Shown here: positions 11,101 through 23,909 of the stretch, piece after piece
How positions within the stretch are numbered: position 1 is the first letter of the stretch
Layout of the letters: every line of letters begins with the position of its first letter
Source of the DNA: Crambe crambe
Lineage: Eukaryota; Porifera; Demospongiae; Poecilosclerida; Crambeidae
Length of the DNA stretch: 64,000 bases
Direction of reading: 5' to 3'
Assembly: GCA_963924555.1 (NCBI GenBank)
Contig: OZ004593.1
Location: 744,001 to 808,000, forward strand
The notes under the pieces: generated by a model
The model's input: only the letters and a program-made list of their open reading frames with translations
Databases searched by the model: none
Told to the model about the DNA's origin: nothing
Translations under genes and position numbers: made by a program

Positions 11101-12044
11101 TCTTGTATCACATGACCCTGTCACATGACCACATGCACCTGAGGCACCATCATCATGTGCTATGTACATTTTATCACATGACTTGATAGGAGAGTGGAAT
11201 TATGCAAAGGATTGAGCAAAATAAATCTGTCTTCCTGGAACCAAGGAGAAAGGCTGAATTCAACCCAGTGAGTTGTTATTTGTGTTTGTTTGTTTGTTTG
11301 TTTGTTTGTTTGTTCATTGTTTGTTGGTTGTGTTTCTAATTGCAGACGATGGATGCATTCTACGAGCATATCACTGATCCAGCTCAGTGTGTCGAGGGAA
11401 GGTGAGTTGGGCAAGTGTCATCATATTTTTCATCCTCTCTTTTTCTCTCTTGAAGGTGAGTGAGGGTTAGGACTTTGAAGACATGAATGGAAGAGCAGTG
11501 GTGATCACTGGTCTTCCCTATCCTCCGAGAATGGACCCAAAGGCAAGTGTGTGTATCCATCCTTACCAATCCTAGCCTCGTACCAAGGCTTTATCTTTTG
11601 TGGGGAGGAGGAAACTAAAAAGTGTAATGGAGCCCAAGGCATACACATGCAATGTATGCCACATCCTTTTCCTCTTCCTGTTTGAGGGATACAAGTTAGC
11701 ATTATGTAATCCATTCCCTATGGATGTAATACATGTCATGGTTTGAAACTCACTGGATTTTTTAATTTTTGGCAGGTGATGTTGAAGATGGAATACTTGC
11801 AAGACAATAAGCATTGTTATGATGTAAGTCTCTATCAACTACCATTAACATACCACATCACACACTGTCCACCAAAGCACGTGTGATGATTGTTGACATC
11901 TCCTGTCTCAGGGTCTGAGTGGGGAGGAGTGGTACAAGCAGCAAGCATCCCGTGCAGTCAACCAAGCCGTGGGGAGAGTCATTCGACATAAACATGACTA
12001 TGGTGCCATCATACTCTGTGACGAAAGGTACTTGAAATTGAGAA

Positions 12045-12113
<69 letters not shown>

Positions 12114-12971
12114 CACTTCTAGGTGTCATGGAAGTCCTGGATTCTATATTATGGGGAACCCCTCTCTATTCATGCATGTAGATTTGGGTCGTCCAGTGCT
12201 GTGAAGCAGCTGCCTCAGTTGGTGAGACCTAATGTGAAGACCTACAGCAAGTTTGGAGTGGTGCAACGCGACCTCAACCTTTTCTTCAAGAATGCAGAAA
12301 AGGAGGTGAATTAGTGTTACTGTCCCTAATTAGGGGGACAGCCTCATTGATTGTGGTAGCTTCTAAACACCTTTCATTTTGTTGTTCAGTTTTGGTTCCA
12401 AAATTGCAAGTAGGAAGCTTCCAGCTGATACTACTTCAACAACAGTCACCAATGATAAAGGGTGTGGCAGTGGCCACGCCCCTATCCGACTTCCTGTCAT
12501 GCTGAGGGACTCCTCTCACAGTTATAGAGAGGCACTTGACAGTGCACAGTATGCCAGTGTGGTGGACGTCCATCTACCCAGCAAGGTCCCCAGAAGTATG
12601 TATGTATGTATGTATGTATGTGGAGCCGAGTCACTGGTTTGGGCTTGTGAGTGGGAGACCGTGAGATGGAGTCCCACCAGTGACACATTCTTTTCACCAG
12701 CATTATTTGCTAGCGAATATCCGTCAACACCCAATTTTCCATGTACATGGAGGATGGAGTCCTACCAGTGACGTCCATTCTTTTCTCACTACCATTAATT
12801 CCCCCACATAATAATCATTGTGTTGTGTGTCCTCTATTAGAAGTTCCATTATAACTAATGTACTTACTTCCCATTCACTATTCAGTGTCTCTCATCAATA
12901 TCAAGAAGAGAGAAGCCAAGGAAGCAGCTTCCAAGAACCTCTTTTCCTCTGACCCTTACCCATATGAATAA
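8152..12971 (+). pseudogene. RTEL1: RTEL1-like XPD-family DNA helicase, damaged copy A
   Basis: RTEL1 is an iron-sulphur SF2 helicase that unwinds T-loops and D-loops in the nucleus. The start ATG at 8152 begins MEDGEHTVCHISDVVVEFPF. Motifs follow in order: Walker A SPTGTGKT (exon 8319-8496), YASRTHSQL (about 8590-8694), GSREQLC, the Cys-bearing HLCRAKV exon, DEAH box VILDEAHNI (about 9375-9439), [36 protein letters not shown], and QAVGRVIRH with Q-x-x-G-R-x-x-R. A short tail ends at TAA 12971. Damage relative to copy C: a 10-nt deletion after 9274, a 10-nt deletion near 10587 that removes the SGTLSP motif, and TTG to TAG in the SEGLDF motif near 11473. A 46-bp direct duplication (10450-10541) repeats an exon start and its acceptor. 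The protein would also lack the long C-terminal extension of vertebrate RTEL1. Confidence 0.85.
12046..12111 (+). repeat. (AG)n microsatellite in RTEL1-A intron
   Basis: An uninterrupted AG run lies within an RTEL1 intron. Copy C has the same site at about 63468-63494 but much shorter and interrupted by a C, so it is length-variable between duplicates. Confidence 0.95.
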
Positions 12972-14877
12972 CCCATGGATATTGACCTATGGGTGCATAT
13001 TTGATACCACAGTTGGGCTCTCTCACAATCATCTGGTACATGTCTTTAGAATGTGTTGTGAAGACGGAGGCTGGTGAAGTGGTGGGATTAGAAGATCCGA
13101 TGATTTTTTCTCTGGCACGAAAAAAGAGCCTCCCTTGGGCTGCCAACCCTCGAATTTACTGGCCACATCCAGTACCTGTCTCCCAAATTTGAGAATCCCG
13201 ATAGACCATTCCATATACTCCAGTTTCAAGTACTATATGACTCTCTCCCTAATGTGACAAAATGGTTTTGGTTCTATTCAAGTTCATGTTTTGTGTGTGT
13301 GTGTGTTAGTGGGTGCTGGAGGAGATCCTCCCCTTAACCGAATCGCTGGACCCCACTGGGACTGGTGCAACAATTTCAAGTTCAATAATTCTGAGTCGTC
13401 AGGCGCATTTGCTGTGGCTTGAATTATGGCAGGGGTGCATGGGGTTAAATTATGGGTGACCTGGCTGTTCACTGCAGAGAGTTGGTCTCAAGAGTAGTCA
13501 TCGGGATGACCTAATCTGCATAGTAATTAATGCTATGACAGTGATTGGTAATACCTTATGATCTTCAGGTTGCTCATCTGAACTTGCATCACTGCTCTGC
13601 TCAGACCCTCCACTGCAATGAGGTAATAATTAGCCATGAGATGAGTAGTGGCTGCATGATAAACACCTGCAGATATCTTGTATCGATCTTGACAGGTGCA
13701 AGAACTGCTAATATGTTTCTATTTTGAGTAGCATTAAGTCTAGGTTCACCATCTGTGATGGTAAAATTAATTTTGATGATTGGATGCAAGAGTGTGTAAG
13801 GAATTATTAGCTAATACCCTTAAATGGCACATCCTTTGGATACCACGCAGGCCTATTCTGCTCCATAAAAAAGTTGGAGTGCAATATCAAATGTGGTTTG
13901 GATTTCATTGCTGGCTTGGCTATATCAAACGTGGTTTGGATTTCATTGCTGGCTTGGCTATATCAAATGTGGTTTGGACTCCATTGCTGGCTTGGCTATA
14001 TCAAATGTGGTTTGGACTCCATTGCTGGCTTGGCTATATCAAATGTGGTTTGGACTCCATTGCTGGCTTGGCTATATCAAATGTGGTTTGGACTCCATTG
14101 CTGGCTTGGCTATATCAAATGTGGTTTGGACTCCATTGCTGGCTTGGCTATATATACTTACTAGGTAAAAATAAGTGGATACTGTGATGGAAGAGCGACT
14201 CAAACTTGAATTTTTCCAATATTATGAAATTTTGCTCATAATGATCTGGTCCTGAGTTAGCAGAATTAGAAAAATTAACAATCCTTTATGAAAAAAAAAC
14301 CACTGTCATACCTTCCCACACAACCTGACTTCAACCTTTAGTCCATTATGACGAAACTTGGTTGGTATGGGTAGTCTTTTGTAACCACTTTTGGGACTAC
14401 ACATGACGTGTTCATACATACGTACATACTCCATGAAAAATAAGATTTTTATACCCTGTGAGCAATCTGTTTCCAGTGACGAGTATTAGCTTTTCTAACT
14501 CTATCCATGTCAGATGATTTTTGGCTTCTGGAATCAATACCTAAGTCACTTCAACATGCATTAATTTGGCATACCTTCTTTATTTCTTCATCTTGAGGAT
14601 CCATTTATTGGTAACCTCATTATAACACTTACTATTTGTAGGAGCAGCCATTACTATCACTTGCTATACATGTGATGGTGGTTTGCAGCTGACCTCATTC
14701 GTAGACTTCCTTGGTCTCTTTTCCCCCTAATATGATAGCAATATGTTACAACACTGAGATTCTACCCGTGGAGAATCACTGGGGACATCCTATAGCATCA
14801 AGAAACCAACTTGGATGAAAGTGAAGTCATTACTAGTTAACTCTAACTTACTTTTGAAGCAGTGTACCATGTCATCT
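12972..14877. other. Spacer between cassettes A and B, no gene recognised
   Basis: About 1.9 kb separates the RTEL1-A stop from the start of cassette B. It contains short open frames without recognisable domains, a 38-bp satellite (13886-14153), and AT-rich sequence. No splice-linked coding series was found. Confidence 0.6.
13886..14153 (+). repeat. 38-bp tandem repeat, about 7 copies
   Basis: The unit contains tatatcaaatgtggtttgg followed by a ttgctggcttggc-type half. The first two copies differ from the rest (tttcattg rather than ctccattg). The unit length is not a multiple of three and has no stop, so all three forward frames stay open across the array. The apparent proteins are therefore artefacts. 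Confidence 0.95.
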
Positions 14878-15391
14878 GGTCTGCTGTATCATTCTGAACC
14901 CTCCATGGAGTGCTATTGTAAATGGCCTCTCTCCATTAATCTAAAACGTCAATAACTTCATGGAAGAAGTCATCTCACCTCAAGCCATGCTCCCATCTGT
15001 AGAAGAAGGTGGGCAGGATCCTCCCATCTGCCGTGGTCCAGCAAGTTCCCATTGCAGCTGGACGGAGGACACCAGTTCAGTTGCATCAAAAGTTGGGTGA
15101 CATTTGGTTCTACCATGTACCTGTACCGTAGTCTAACATCCAAATATTGCACACCTTCATTATTTTTAAATAATGCACAGCGATGACGAATTAACCACCT
15201 GCTGCATGCAGACCACATCAAGTATCAACCAGCTGCTGGAGAAAGTTGACAGACAGTCATCGGAATGAATTAGACCAGCTACTACTTTATCTGGCCAGTG
15301 GTACCTATTCCAGTCAGAAACGTGAGTAATCAGAGCTCATTTACATTGCATTAATGTTGGTTTAAATATCTTAGTGGAGTTCTCTTGCCAG

Positions 15392-18300
15392 TGGAGTTAA
15401 TGAGGGAATCCAGCTGGTTGCCCATCGCTACTGTGTGGAGTGCAAGGACATTTACTCTGAGCTGAGCAAGATCATCCAGAGTGTTCTTGCATCGAGGAAG
15501 GAGCTGGTGAAGTATGACACACACAAGGGAGAAATGGCTGACAAAGAGGTAGATCAAGAGGATGGTCCTCATCCACACAATCACCTTCTATCACTCCATT
15601 TGAGTGAGTCCCTGTCATTATATCATCATTATATCCATTCCTAAATTCTACTCAATTCCAGTTCCCTGTCCAATTGACCACAATTCCAACCACACCCCTT
15701 CTTCCCTTCCAATCCCTGCACCACCAGGGGAGGTGTTATGGTTGTGCCTCTGCAGCTACAGAACACTGCATCACTCTGCTCAAGGCCCTCACCTTCCAGA
15801 CCAGCACCCGTCGTCCGCTGGTGCAGGAGAAACTCATACGAGAGTTGGTGGAGGTCAACTTGAGGTCGGGCAGTCCCCAGATGCAGAGGGATATACGGAA
15901 ACTGCTGTGTCAGCTCACCAGGTGGGTGGAGCCAGGGGTGTGGTTATTTTTATTTATTGGAATTTCCTTTAAATTGTAGAGATGATGAAAGTGCTACAGC
16001 AGAATTGAATGAGTTGCTTTACTCTTGAATTATGGACCGTCTCATGTCAAATCATTCGGATCCAAATTTGGTATGTAGATTCAGAGAGGGAAATAATGTT
16101 TTTTAATGACTTGTGATGCTGTGTTTCCAGGCTTCGCTTGTTCGACCCGAAATGCTTTTGCTGATGGCCTCCCTGGACATTGAGGATTCTTGTTGGGAGC
16201 AGAGGCTCAGGACAGGTAAGCTGTGAATGGGTGGAGTTTTATTTTAACTTTCGATGTTTTATCCACCCACTTGCAATGGTCTGGCTTTTCAGAAAGTCTC
16301 AATCGTACACCAGTCCAGCTGTGATGTCGGGAATCACCATGATATGCCTCAAAATAATGCACACCTTGATCCATCCTCGTGACTCCAAGTCAAACAAGAA
16401 TGTATGCTAGCAATAAGAGACTCAAATAGTTGAAAACTCTTTTATTTTTGTGTCTCTCCATCTTTAGAAGCCTCCAGCAGTTGCTAACACTGAACTACAA
16501 AAGTGAATGCATGTTTCAGAATGGCTCTCTAATGACCCCCGGACCTCGTTTGAGAACTGGAAGGAGTTGTCACGACAGAAGAAGTTGGAGCTAAACTCAA
16601 TGGACAAGGAGAAGATGCATCAGTTTCAGACTCATGGAGAAGTATGCAAAGATTTGGAGGGAACGAACAAAGAAAGGTTAGAGATTGAGTGAATCTTTGT
16701 TTTGATTCCTTCCTTTCCTTCTTCCACAGTGTCTCAGTTCCGTTCCTCCTTGCGCCAAGCATCCTGGCTGCATTCCATGTTCAACCCCTCCAGTCAGCCT
16801 GCCAGACGTTCCACCTGCAGCATGATAGCCTCTCTTAGTCATGGGGAGGCAAGGCATCGGCAGATCCTCGATCTCCTGTGTGGGTCAGTTTATGTAACGA
16901 ACTACACGGTCTAGAAATAAGGGAGCAAAGTTGAAATTTTATTCAAAATGGTCAGTGACCTGTTTTTTCCTCTAACCTCCGAGTAACGTACACTTTGGGA
17001 TCAGCCACTTTGTCCTTTGTCAGGAGATTGTCCTTTTCTTGGAGGGTCCTTCATTGGAGGTTTCGTATAGTATTAGCAGAACAAGCAACTGTTGATAGAC
17101 TGATGGAGTACAGTTCTAATTATTCTGTATGATAATTATGTTGCAGTTTCCTTGACGATGTTGGTTCAGCTGGTGAACATGCTCAAGAATTCTTGGAGCT
17201 GCTGAAGGCCCTGACGGAGGATTCTGATGGAAAGTGGAAGTCCTACCTTGCCATGAGGGGCGTGCTCCCTCGTATCGGGGCACTCATCACCTCCTCACCT
17301 CCGAAATAGAACACCTCCAAGACCTGGAGGAAACCACACTTAGTTCAGACCTCTCTCAAGGCTATGCCCTCAAGATGCTTACTAGTAGGTTGCTATGGTT
17401 AGGGGTCACATGACAATCAATCATCTCTTTTTCCCTTTCTAGCTCTACTCCAATCCTTCCTCTCTGTTGATCGGATCAAGCAACTGTTTAAAGGAAGGCT
17501 TGTGGGTATGGTCCTCAATGGATACCTCTCCTTGAAACGGTAAATATGGTTATTGGAAGATTTGTGGGTGGGGCATGGGAACATCTTCTCCTCCCTTTCC
17601 CCTCGTCTAGAGGTCTTTTTGCTAGCATCCCAATAACCAAAGCCTTGTTTGAGGTAAGTCTTTGATATATACATGAAGTTTGACCTACCTCCTGTGTCCT
17701 TCCAGCCACTCTCAAATCTCCTTTCCCTCGTATGGTACTCACCTCCTTTACCCCTCACCCTCTTGTCTGATATTAACATCATGTTAGTTACCCATGCTCC
17801 ATCCCTTCCCCCTCCCCTTAAATATCATCTCCATCTTCTTTGATAGTTTGAAGAGTTTACCATGTATGTTGAGTATTCTCCTCCCTCCCCTCTCAGCCTG
17901 GTGGTGCAGAGGACTAAGAGAGTGGACGAGAGTCGTGACCTCCTGCTGGCAATGTTGGAAGACCTGACCTCTGGGACTGAAGAGGAACGTCAGGCCTTCA
18001 TGGCTTCCTGTGTGGAGACCCTCAACCACTTCAAACAAGTTGACCTCATCACTCCCATATTCGTCTTTGAACAACTCTGCAATATCATACGTCCTGTAAG
18101 CAATACATACCCTCTAGTATACTGAATCAGCATGTGGAGTATACTGAGTTTCATGTGGAGTTTACTGAATTGATATGTGAAGTATACTGAATATACATGT
18201 GGAGTATACACAGAGTCTTTGTATACTGAATTGATATGTGAAGTATATACATGTGGAGTATACTTGATATGTGGAGTATACTTGTAGGAAGAAAATGATG

Positions 18301-21300
18301 TGGGTGAGTTCTACCTCTCCTTGGAGAAGGACCCTCAGCAGGAAGATTTCCTCCAGGGACGCATGCAGGGGAACCTGTATCCTTCCTCCTCCCCCGGCCT
18401 CGGTCCTCTCATGAGAGATGTCAAAAATAAGATATGCACAGGTGAGTGGGAGTGTCAGAACGGGACATATCAAACTGTGTTACTATGATGAATCATCACA
18501 CATCACGACGGTCTTCTGACCTACTCACTCTGTGGAGAGAGTTTTGTGTGTCTGAGCTGTCTCTGTTCTATTTATAGTATCAAGGGTTGCTATTAATAGC
18601 ATATTACATCATGTATGTCTTCTCCCTTAGACTGTGAATTGGTTGCCCTTCTGGAGGATGATACTGGAATGGTGTGCAACAAGATCATCTCCCTGGACCT
18701 CCCGGTTAAGGAGGTGTACAAGAAAATATGGTGTGCTCAACAAAATGTACGTAAGAGATTGACTGATGTAACTTAACAAAGACAATCTTACCCTAAGAGA
18801 TGGCAGCCTTTAACTATTCTAAGGAATGTCTGTTGAACTAAGACTATAACTCTGTCCTGACTGATCTTTCCTTCAGCACAATGACTGCATGCGTGTGATC
18901 TATCGTATGCGTGGCCTCCTTGGGGACGCCACTGAAGACATGATTGAGCAGTTGGACGACGGCAAGGATAAGGACACCAATGAAGAAGAAGAGTACAAAA
19001 TGGCCGCCATTTTGAGCAGCTGTGGAGGGCTGGATTCCATCTTGTCCAGGCTGAGTCATGTCAAGGACTTCATACAGGGTCATGGTCTGATATCGGCTGC
19101 TCTCAAGTTGCTTGGTTTCTGTGCAAAGTTGAAAGTGAACAGACAGTATTTGCTACACCCTCGACTCAACACACTCAATGTATTGCTTGGGACATTGGAT
19201 CAGGTATGGATAATGACTTCAATACATTTGATATCAAATAAGATATATTGCTGATCCTGGTACCCCAGGCCATACACAGACAGTGTAACGATAGTATCCT
19301 ATTTTCCCGAAATTCAGGGGAAAATGGCACTGGCGCTGCCCCCCAACCCCCCGCAATAAAAAAATAGGACTGGGTACGAGGTTAAGCAAATCGAGTAAGG
19401 GGTGTACCTTATGCAAAAGTATCACTGCACTAGGATCAGCAATGTTGATCACCCTTTACCCACCCTCCACTCCCAGGCCCTTCACTACGAGGAGCGTTTT
19501 GGGAATGGCATAGGAGCACTGGTGGCAGAGAGTGTACTCAGAGTGACCGAGCGTATCCTCCAAGAGGCAAGCAGCACCAAACAGATCCTCGTTCGCTCTA
19601 CAAGCCAAGAAGTAAGTTGAGAGCTTGCTACTATGGTAACATAGCAAAAACAAACATGTTTTTCTTATTCCATTGTAGGGATTCATCTCTGCCCCAGAGA
19701 ACCAGATGGAAGGAGATGACCAACTTCAAGTGTTCCTGAAGCACATAGAGAGTCCCTTTGTGCAGTCGAACCTGACCCTCCGAGAGGGTCTCATGCACAT
19801 CATTCCTTTCCTCACCTTTGGAGTCACCAAACACATGAATGTTCTCCTCCAACACTTTGCCCCATATCTGAACTTTGAAAAGCGAGCTACCAACTGTGCA
19901 TGTCAGAGAGTGGTAAGATTCTAAAGAGAATCTATTAGTATGGGGACATGCCTGGTAGACACATTCATGTCTTGGTTCATTCTTCACCTCTCTCCTCTAG
20001 ATTTGATAGTGAGTGATCGCCTGAAAATAGACTTTACTTGGACTGTTTCTGTGTGGTGGCCAGAGGCATAGGGGTGAGTCTCAATACAGGGTGTGTGTGG
20101 CTTATGGTATTAATAAGTATAGGGTGGGTGTGGCTTGTGATTACTTTGATGAGTCATCATACATCATGACAGTCTTCTGACCTACTCACTCCATGGAGAG
20201 AGTTTTGTGTCTGAGAAACCAAAAAATCAGGTTTCCATATCGGTGTTTTACTATATTTACCATCTGCCTACAGAAAGACGCAAGTGGAGAGAAGCTAAAG
20301 GACCTGGCCATAGAGATGAACATAACTCCCTCAGCTGTCACTTACCTCAAACAAAAGGTTCCCCAGAAATTGTAAGCTGGTGGTTCATTATAGTAGTCTC
20401 TTAGCTTGTCTTGACTGCACGTTGATTTCTAGCACTTCACTGGATACTCCCGAGTGGAAGTCCACCATTGCACAACCAAGTCTCCCATACGTGCTGAAGA
20501 TGCTGACTGGCCTCTGCCATTGGCACTCCAAGACCCAGGAAGCCTTACTCACTGTCGTTGATGAACTACACTTGTTGGAACAGGTGGCATCGGACCAGCA
20601 CATAGGAACACTAGCTGAGAACCTACTGGAGGCAATGATGGAAAACAAGGCTTGCCAAGATGAGGTATTTCTATGGAGTTAACCTCACTCTAATTATAAG
20701 AATATATTTACAATTTTCTCTTACTGTCACGCTAATTACAATGTTTAGATTAAACAAGTACGGAAAAACATTCGTCAGGAAAAGAAGAAACGAGCCATGG
20801 CCATGCGTACCAAGGAACTGGGTTCTCTGGGGATGGAGGTGAATGAGAAAGGTCAGGTGATTGCAGCCAAGTCCACTCTGGTGAAGGAGATGGAGAAAGA
20901 ACTGGTGGATGAGGTCGGTCTCAAGTGCTGCATTTGTCTGGAGGGATATCGCAACCAGCCTAACAAGGTGTGGGAATTGATGTCAAAATAACGACTTTTC
21001 TTTTCTTATGTTGACCTTTGATCTTTCTCTTCTGTAGATTTTAGGAGTTTATACTTACACACGGAAAGTGACATTAGACGAGTTTGAGAACAAACCAAAG
21101 AAGACCAAAAGTTATTCAACCGTATCTCACTTCAATGTCGTCCATTACGAGTGCCATTCTTCTGCAGTAACGTCAGTATTCTAAGAATTTACTAGTCCAT
21201 AATAGTAACCATTATAGTAATATGGGTTCAAAGGTCATTATTAGGTGGTTCCCCTGTTACACCTCAATAGTACCAACCAAGTGTGATCATTGGTCACCCT

Positions 21301-21658
21301 TTCATCGTTAATTATTTTAATCATGTGATTTAGGTTGGCCCGCAGTCGTGATGAGTGGGAGAGTGCTATGTTGCAGAACGCCAACACCAAATGCAATGGA
21401 CTCCTCCCGATCTGGGGCTCAGAAATCACCGAAACAAACTTCTCCAGCTCCTTAGCCAGGCACAACAACTTTCTGCAGGAGTGTACAGGACTCTTTGACC
21501 ACTCCTACCACATACTAGTCCATGATATCAGGCTCCTCCTACTGCGCTTTGCATACGAGAAGTCTTTTAGTGCTGAGAGTGGTGGAGGAGGTCCTCAGAG
21601 TAATCTCTACCTCCTTCCTTATGTCATGCATGTGGCCATTTATGTTCTGAACACGTGA

Positions 21659-21715
<57 letters not shown>

Positions 21716-22938
21716 AACTACAAAGGTAATGTGATTGATGCAGGACTCGATGTTACCAACGTGAAGAAAAGAATTTGGACACTTTCTTGTCGGCACCATC
21801 GGACAAATGGGTGTCTTCATCTTATGAGGTTGGAAGGAGGTGCATATTATTGCGAACGAGTTCAGGTTATGTTCCTCTCATCTGTAGCTTGATGGTCCCC
21901 AGCATGCTGTGGTCCAGTCCTTGTTCCTCCACTCCTTGGCACAATGGAAGCAGCATCGACTCACTTTCCTTCGTCGTCTCCTTGTTCTAGCTCATTCACG
22001 CAGCATCAGTTCTGCTCCCATCAAAAAGTGAGTGATGATACACAGTAGTTGGGAAACTTGAAAGATGTATTTTTTATTTTCCTTTTAGCTTGCCCTCTTC
22101 TGATCCTGCTGACTTTGCAGTTTACAAGCCTTTCTTGATTCTATTTGGAATGGTTGATGGTCTTCAAAATGCCTTAAAGGTAACAATGATGACCAGTCCT
22201 TCAGTCCCAAGTAGAATCTAATGTTACGCATTCATTTTCGGCTACTCTTTAAACTTTGGTTCACCAACTCATGACTACTGGTGGCCATGGTCTAGACATT
22301 TGGTGGTAACCATTATAGAACACATGATGGAAGTTTGGAAGAAAACTGAGCAAATTCAATAAATGATTGTAATTTCCCCTCAGGAGGCCAGCCTGGAGGA
22401 CTCTGTTTGTGGTGCTGACATTCCCCCTCCCATGCTGGAGTTTATTAGGAACAATGACGTAGCTGTGATGGAAGGATGTGACATGGTAGAGTGAAATCTC
22501 CTGTCATTATTACACGATAATGATCCATTGATGTTCCAGGTGTTGACCCTTTACCAGGAAAAGTTACTAACTGTAGACTCCTTTGGGGTATTCTGTCAAG
22601 TTATAGGTAAGATACCTGCTGGATAGAAAGTGTGTGAGTTTGTGAGTGAAAAGTGTGTGTTTTTCAGAGATTAAAACTACTAAATGCTATGGGAAAGGGG
22701 CCCAAAAGCTTTGTTGGAAGGTCACCTTTCTTGGCAGGTCCTTTATCGGAGGTCACACAGTAGATCCATAAGTGAAATTTCTGTTTTACGGTATATGCTT
22801 GGCATCCATTGGTCACCAGAGAGATGACTTAATTTGGACCAATCACCTTGATGAGTGTGTTTTTGTATTACTGCAGGCATCGATGCTATTGCTAACTAAG
22901 AGAACTTTATTATTGAACTGATAGAATCTTTAGTTTAG
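15392..22938 (+). pseudogene. UBR4: UBR4 C-terminal region, most complete copy B, with several disabling changes
   Basis: About twenty exons follow the UBR4 C-terminus in order. They include VECKDIYSELSKII (15392-15548), TEHCITLLKAL (15728-15921), EMLLLMASLDIEDSCWE (about 16131), EWLSNDP (16467-16675), LVVQRTKRVDESRDLL (17899-18096), [15 protein letters not shown] (18287-18440), IYRMRGLLGDATED (18876-19203), IGTLAENLLEA (20432-20664), the CCICLEGY hemiRING start (20749-20967), VVHYECH (21038-21170), LQNANTKCNGLLPIWG (21333-21655) and ELIESLV (22877-22938). UBR4 normally ubiquitinates N-degron substrates. Disabling changes: TGA at 16026-16028 (CGA in copy A), TGA at about 16504, an 8-bp tandem duplication (tcacctcc twice, 17287-17302), a frame shift near 21833, and TAA at 22897-22899 (CAA in copies A and C). 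The N-terminal bulk of UBR4 is absent. Confidence 0.88.
21662..21710 (+). repeat. (AG)n microsatellite in UBR4-B intron
   Basis: An AG run of about 49 bases lies directly after the YVLNT exon. The reverse-strand poly-Leu/Ser frame across it is a repeat artefact. Confidence 0.95.
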
Positions 22939-23014
22939 TGAGACATTCTTATTTAATGTTCCATTTTGTTGTGGCTTTCATGAGTGTATAGAATTAGAAG
23001 ATCGACTGTTAGTA

Positions 23015-23760
23015 CAACTGCAGCAATGTGAAGGTTTTATAACGTGCAGTGGGCACTGCACTGGGACTGAGGCATCCACACAAAGATGCAGACCTTGCAT
23101 GTGGAAGATGAAGTGATGGACACCAGTATATGTTCCCACCTGGTTCAGTTATAATCCCTTGGGTATTTATTGAACAACTATAATACCTTGAGACATTGCC
23201 TCTGCAAATGAGCAGATCCTCTGTCAATGCATGCAAGTGATTGTTTCACAGTCCCAAGGGGTAGACATGCGAGGATTATGTTACTGGGACTGAGGCATCC
23301 ACACAAAGATGCAGACCTTGCATGTGGAAGATGAAGTGATGGACACCAGTATATGTTCCCACCTGGTTCAGTTATAATCCCTTGGGTATTTATTGAACAA
23401 CTATAATACCTTGAGACATTGCCTCTGCAAATGAGCAGATCCTCTGTCAATGCATGCAAGTGATTGTTTCACAGTCCCAAGGGGTAGACATGCGAGGATT
23501 GTGTTTGTGAACACTCATTGATCTGGAGCACAAATGCATTGAGTTAAGGAGGAAAGAATCGGAAGCTAATAGAGATGGTGAAGTCATACAGTCATACTCC
23601 AGATAGCCCCGAGGTGTCATGTGGTCCGCCAGCTTGCCACAGTCTCCAAGATGGGAGATGAGCTGCTGTGTACCAAGGGTCGTGTAAAAAGGATATAGTT
23701 GTATCTCGGGGTGGAGATCTTGTAGAGGCAAGTTTATATACTCCACACAGTTGTTATTGG
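23015..23760 (+). pseudogene. Degenerate GTPase relic (spacer B), internally duplicated
   Basis: Same composite relic as 2925-3430. Here a segment of about 230 bp containing ctgggactgaggcatccac and the ctcaca/ccaaggggtagacatg stretch is present twice in tandem (about 23050-23275 and 23283-23510). The pieces resemble parts of the Death-domain exon and the region around the G4-like motif of the GTPase genes. Stops occur in all frames. Confidence 0.7.
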
Positions 23761-23883
23761 GTCTGCTATTAGCAGATAGCTACAGAAGTCACGTGGTATC
23801 TTACGTTGTATTTGTGGAGCCCCACCCACCAAGGGATAACTTTCTGCACCACACCCAGTAATAGTTTCGCCCCGCTGCTTCGT

Positions 23884-23908
23884 GTAGTCTGGCTTATAGC
23901 CAGACTAC
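23884..23908 (+). promoter_or_regulatory. Hairpin 5' of the GTPase-B start codon
   Basis: The same 11-base arms as in cassette A, with TAT instead of TAA in the loop, end one base before ATG 23910. Conservation of both arms between copies is seen. Function is inferred only from position. Confidence 0.5.
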
Positions 23909-23909
23909 G

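Larger units (their letters stand above)
1..12971 (+). repeat. Segmental duplication, cassette A (UBR4 3' part - GTPase/DD - RTEL1)
   Basis: Base 1 of the window aligns with base 14878 of cassette B, so the unit probably starts upstream of the window. Order and orientation match cassettes B and C. Relative to B, the UBR4 part lacks the region equivalent to about 16600-22030. The GTPase gene is intact, and the RTEL1 copy extends to its own stop codon at 12971. Non-coding stretches such as the GTPase introns are close to identical to the other copies, which points to recent duplication or ongoing conversion. Confidence 0.85.

Noticed and set aside
13780-14187. Three overlapping forward open frames of 91-135 codons
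   Set aside because: They are three readings of a stop-free 38-bp tandem repeat and share no codon structure.
21539-21820. Minus-strand Ser/Leu-rich open frame
   Set aside because: Runs through an (AG)n microsatellite and a real UBR4 exon on the opposite strand.
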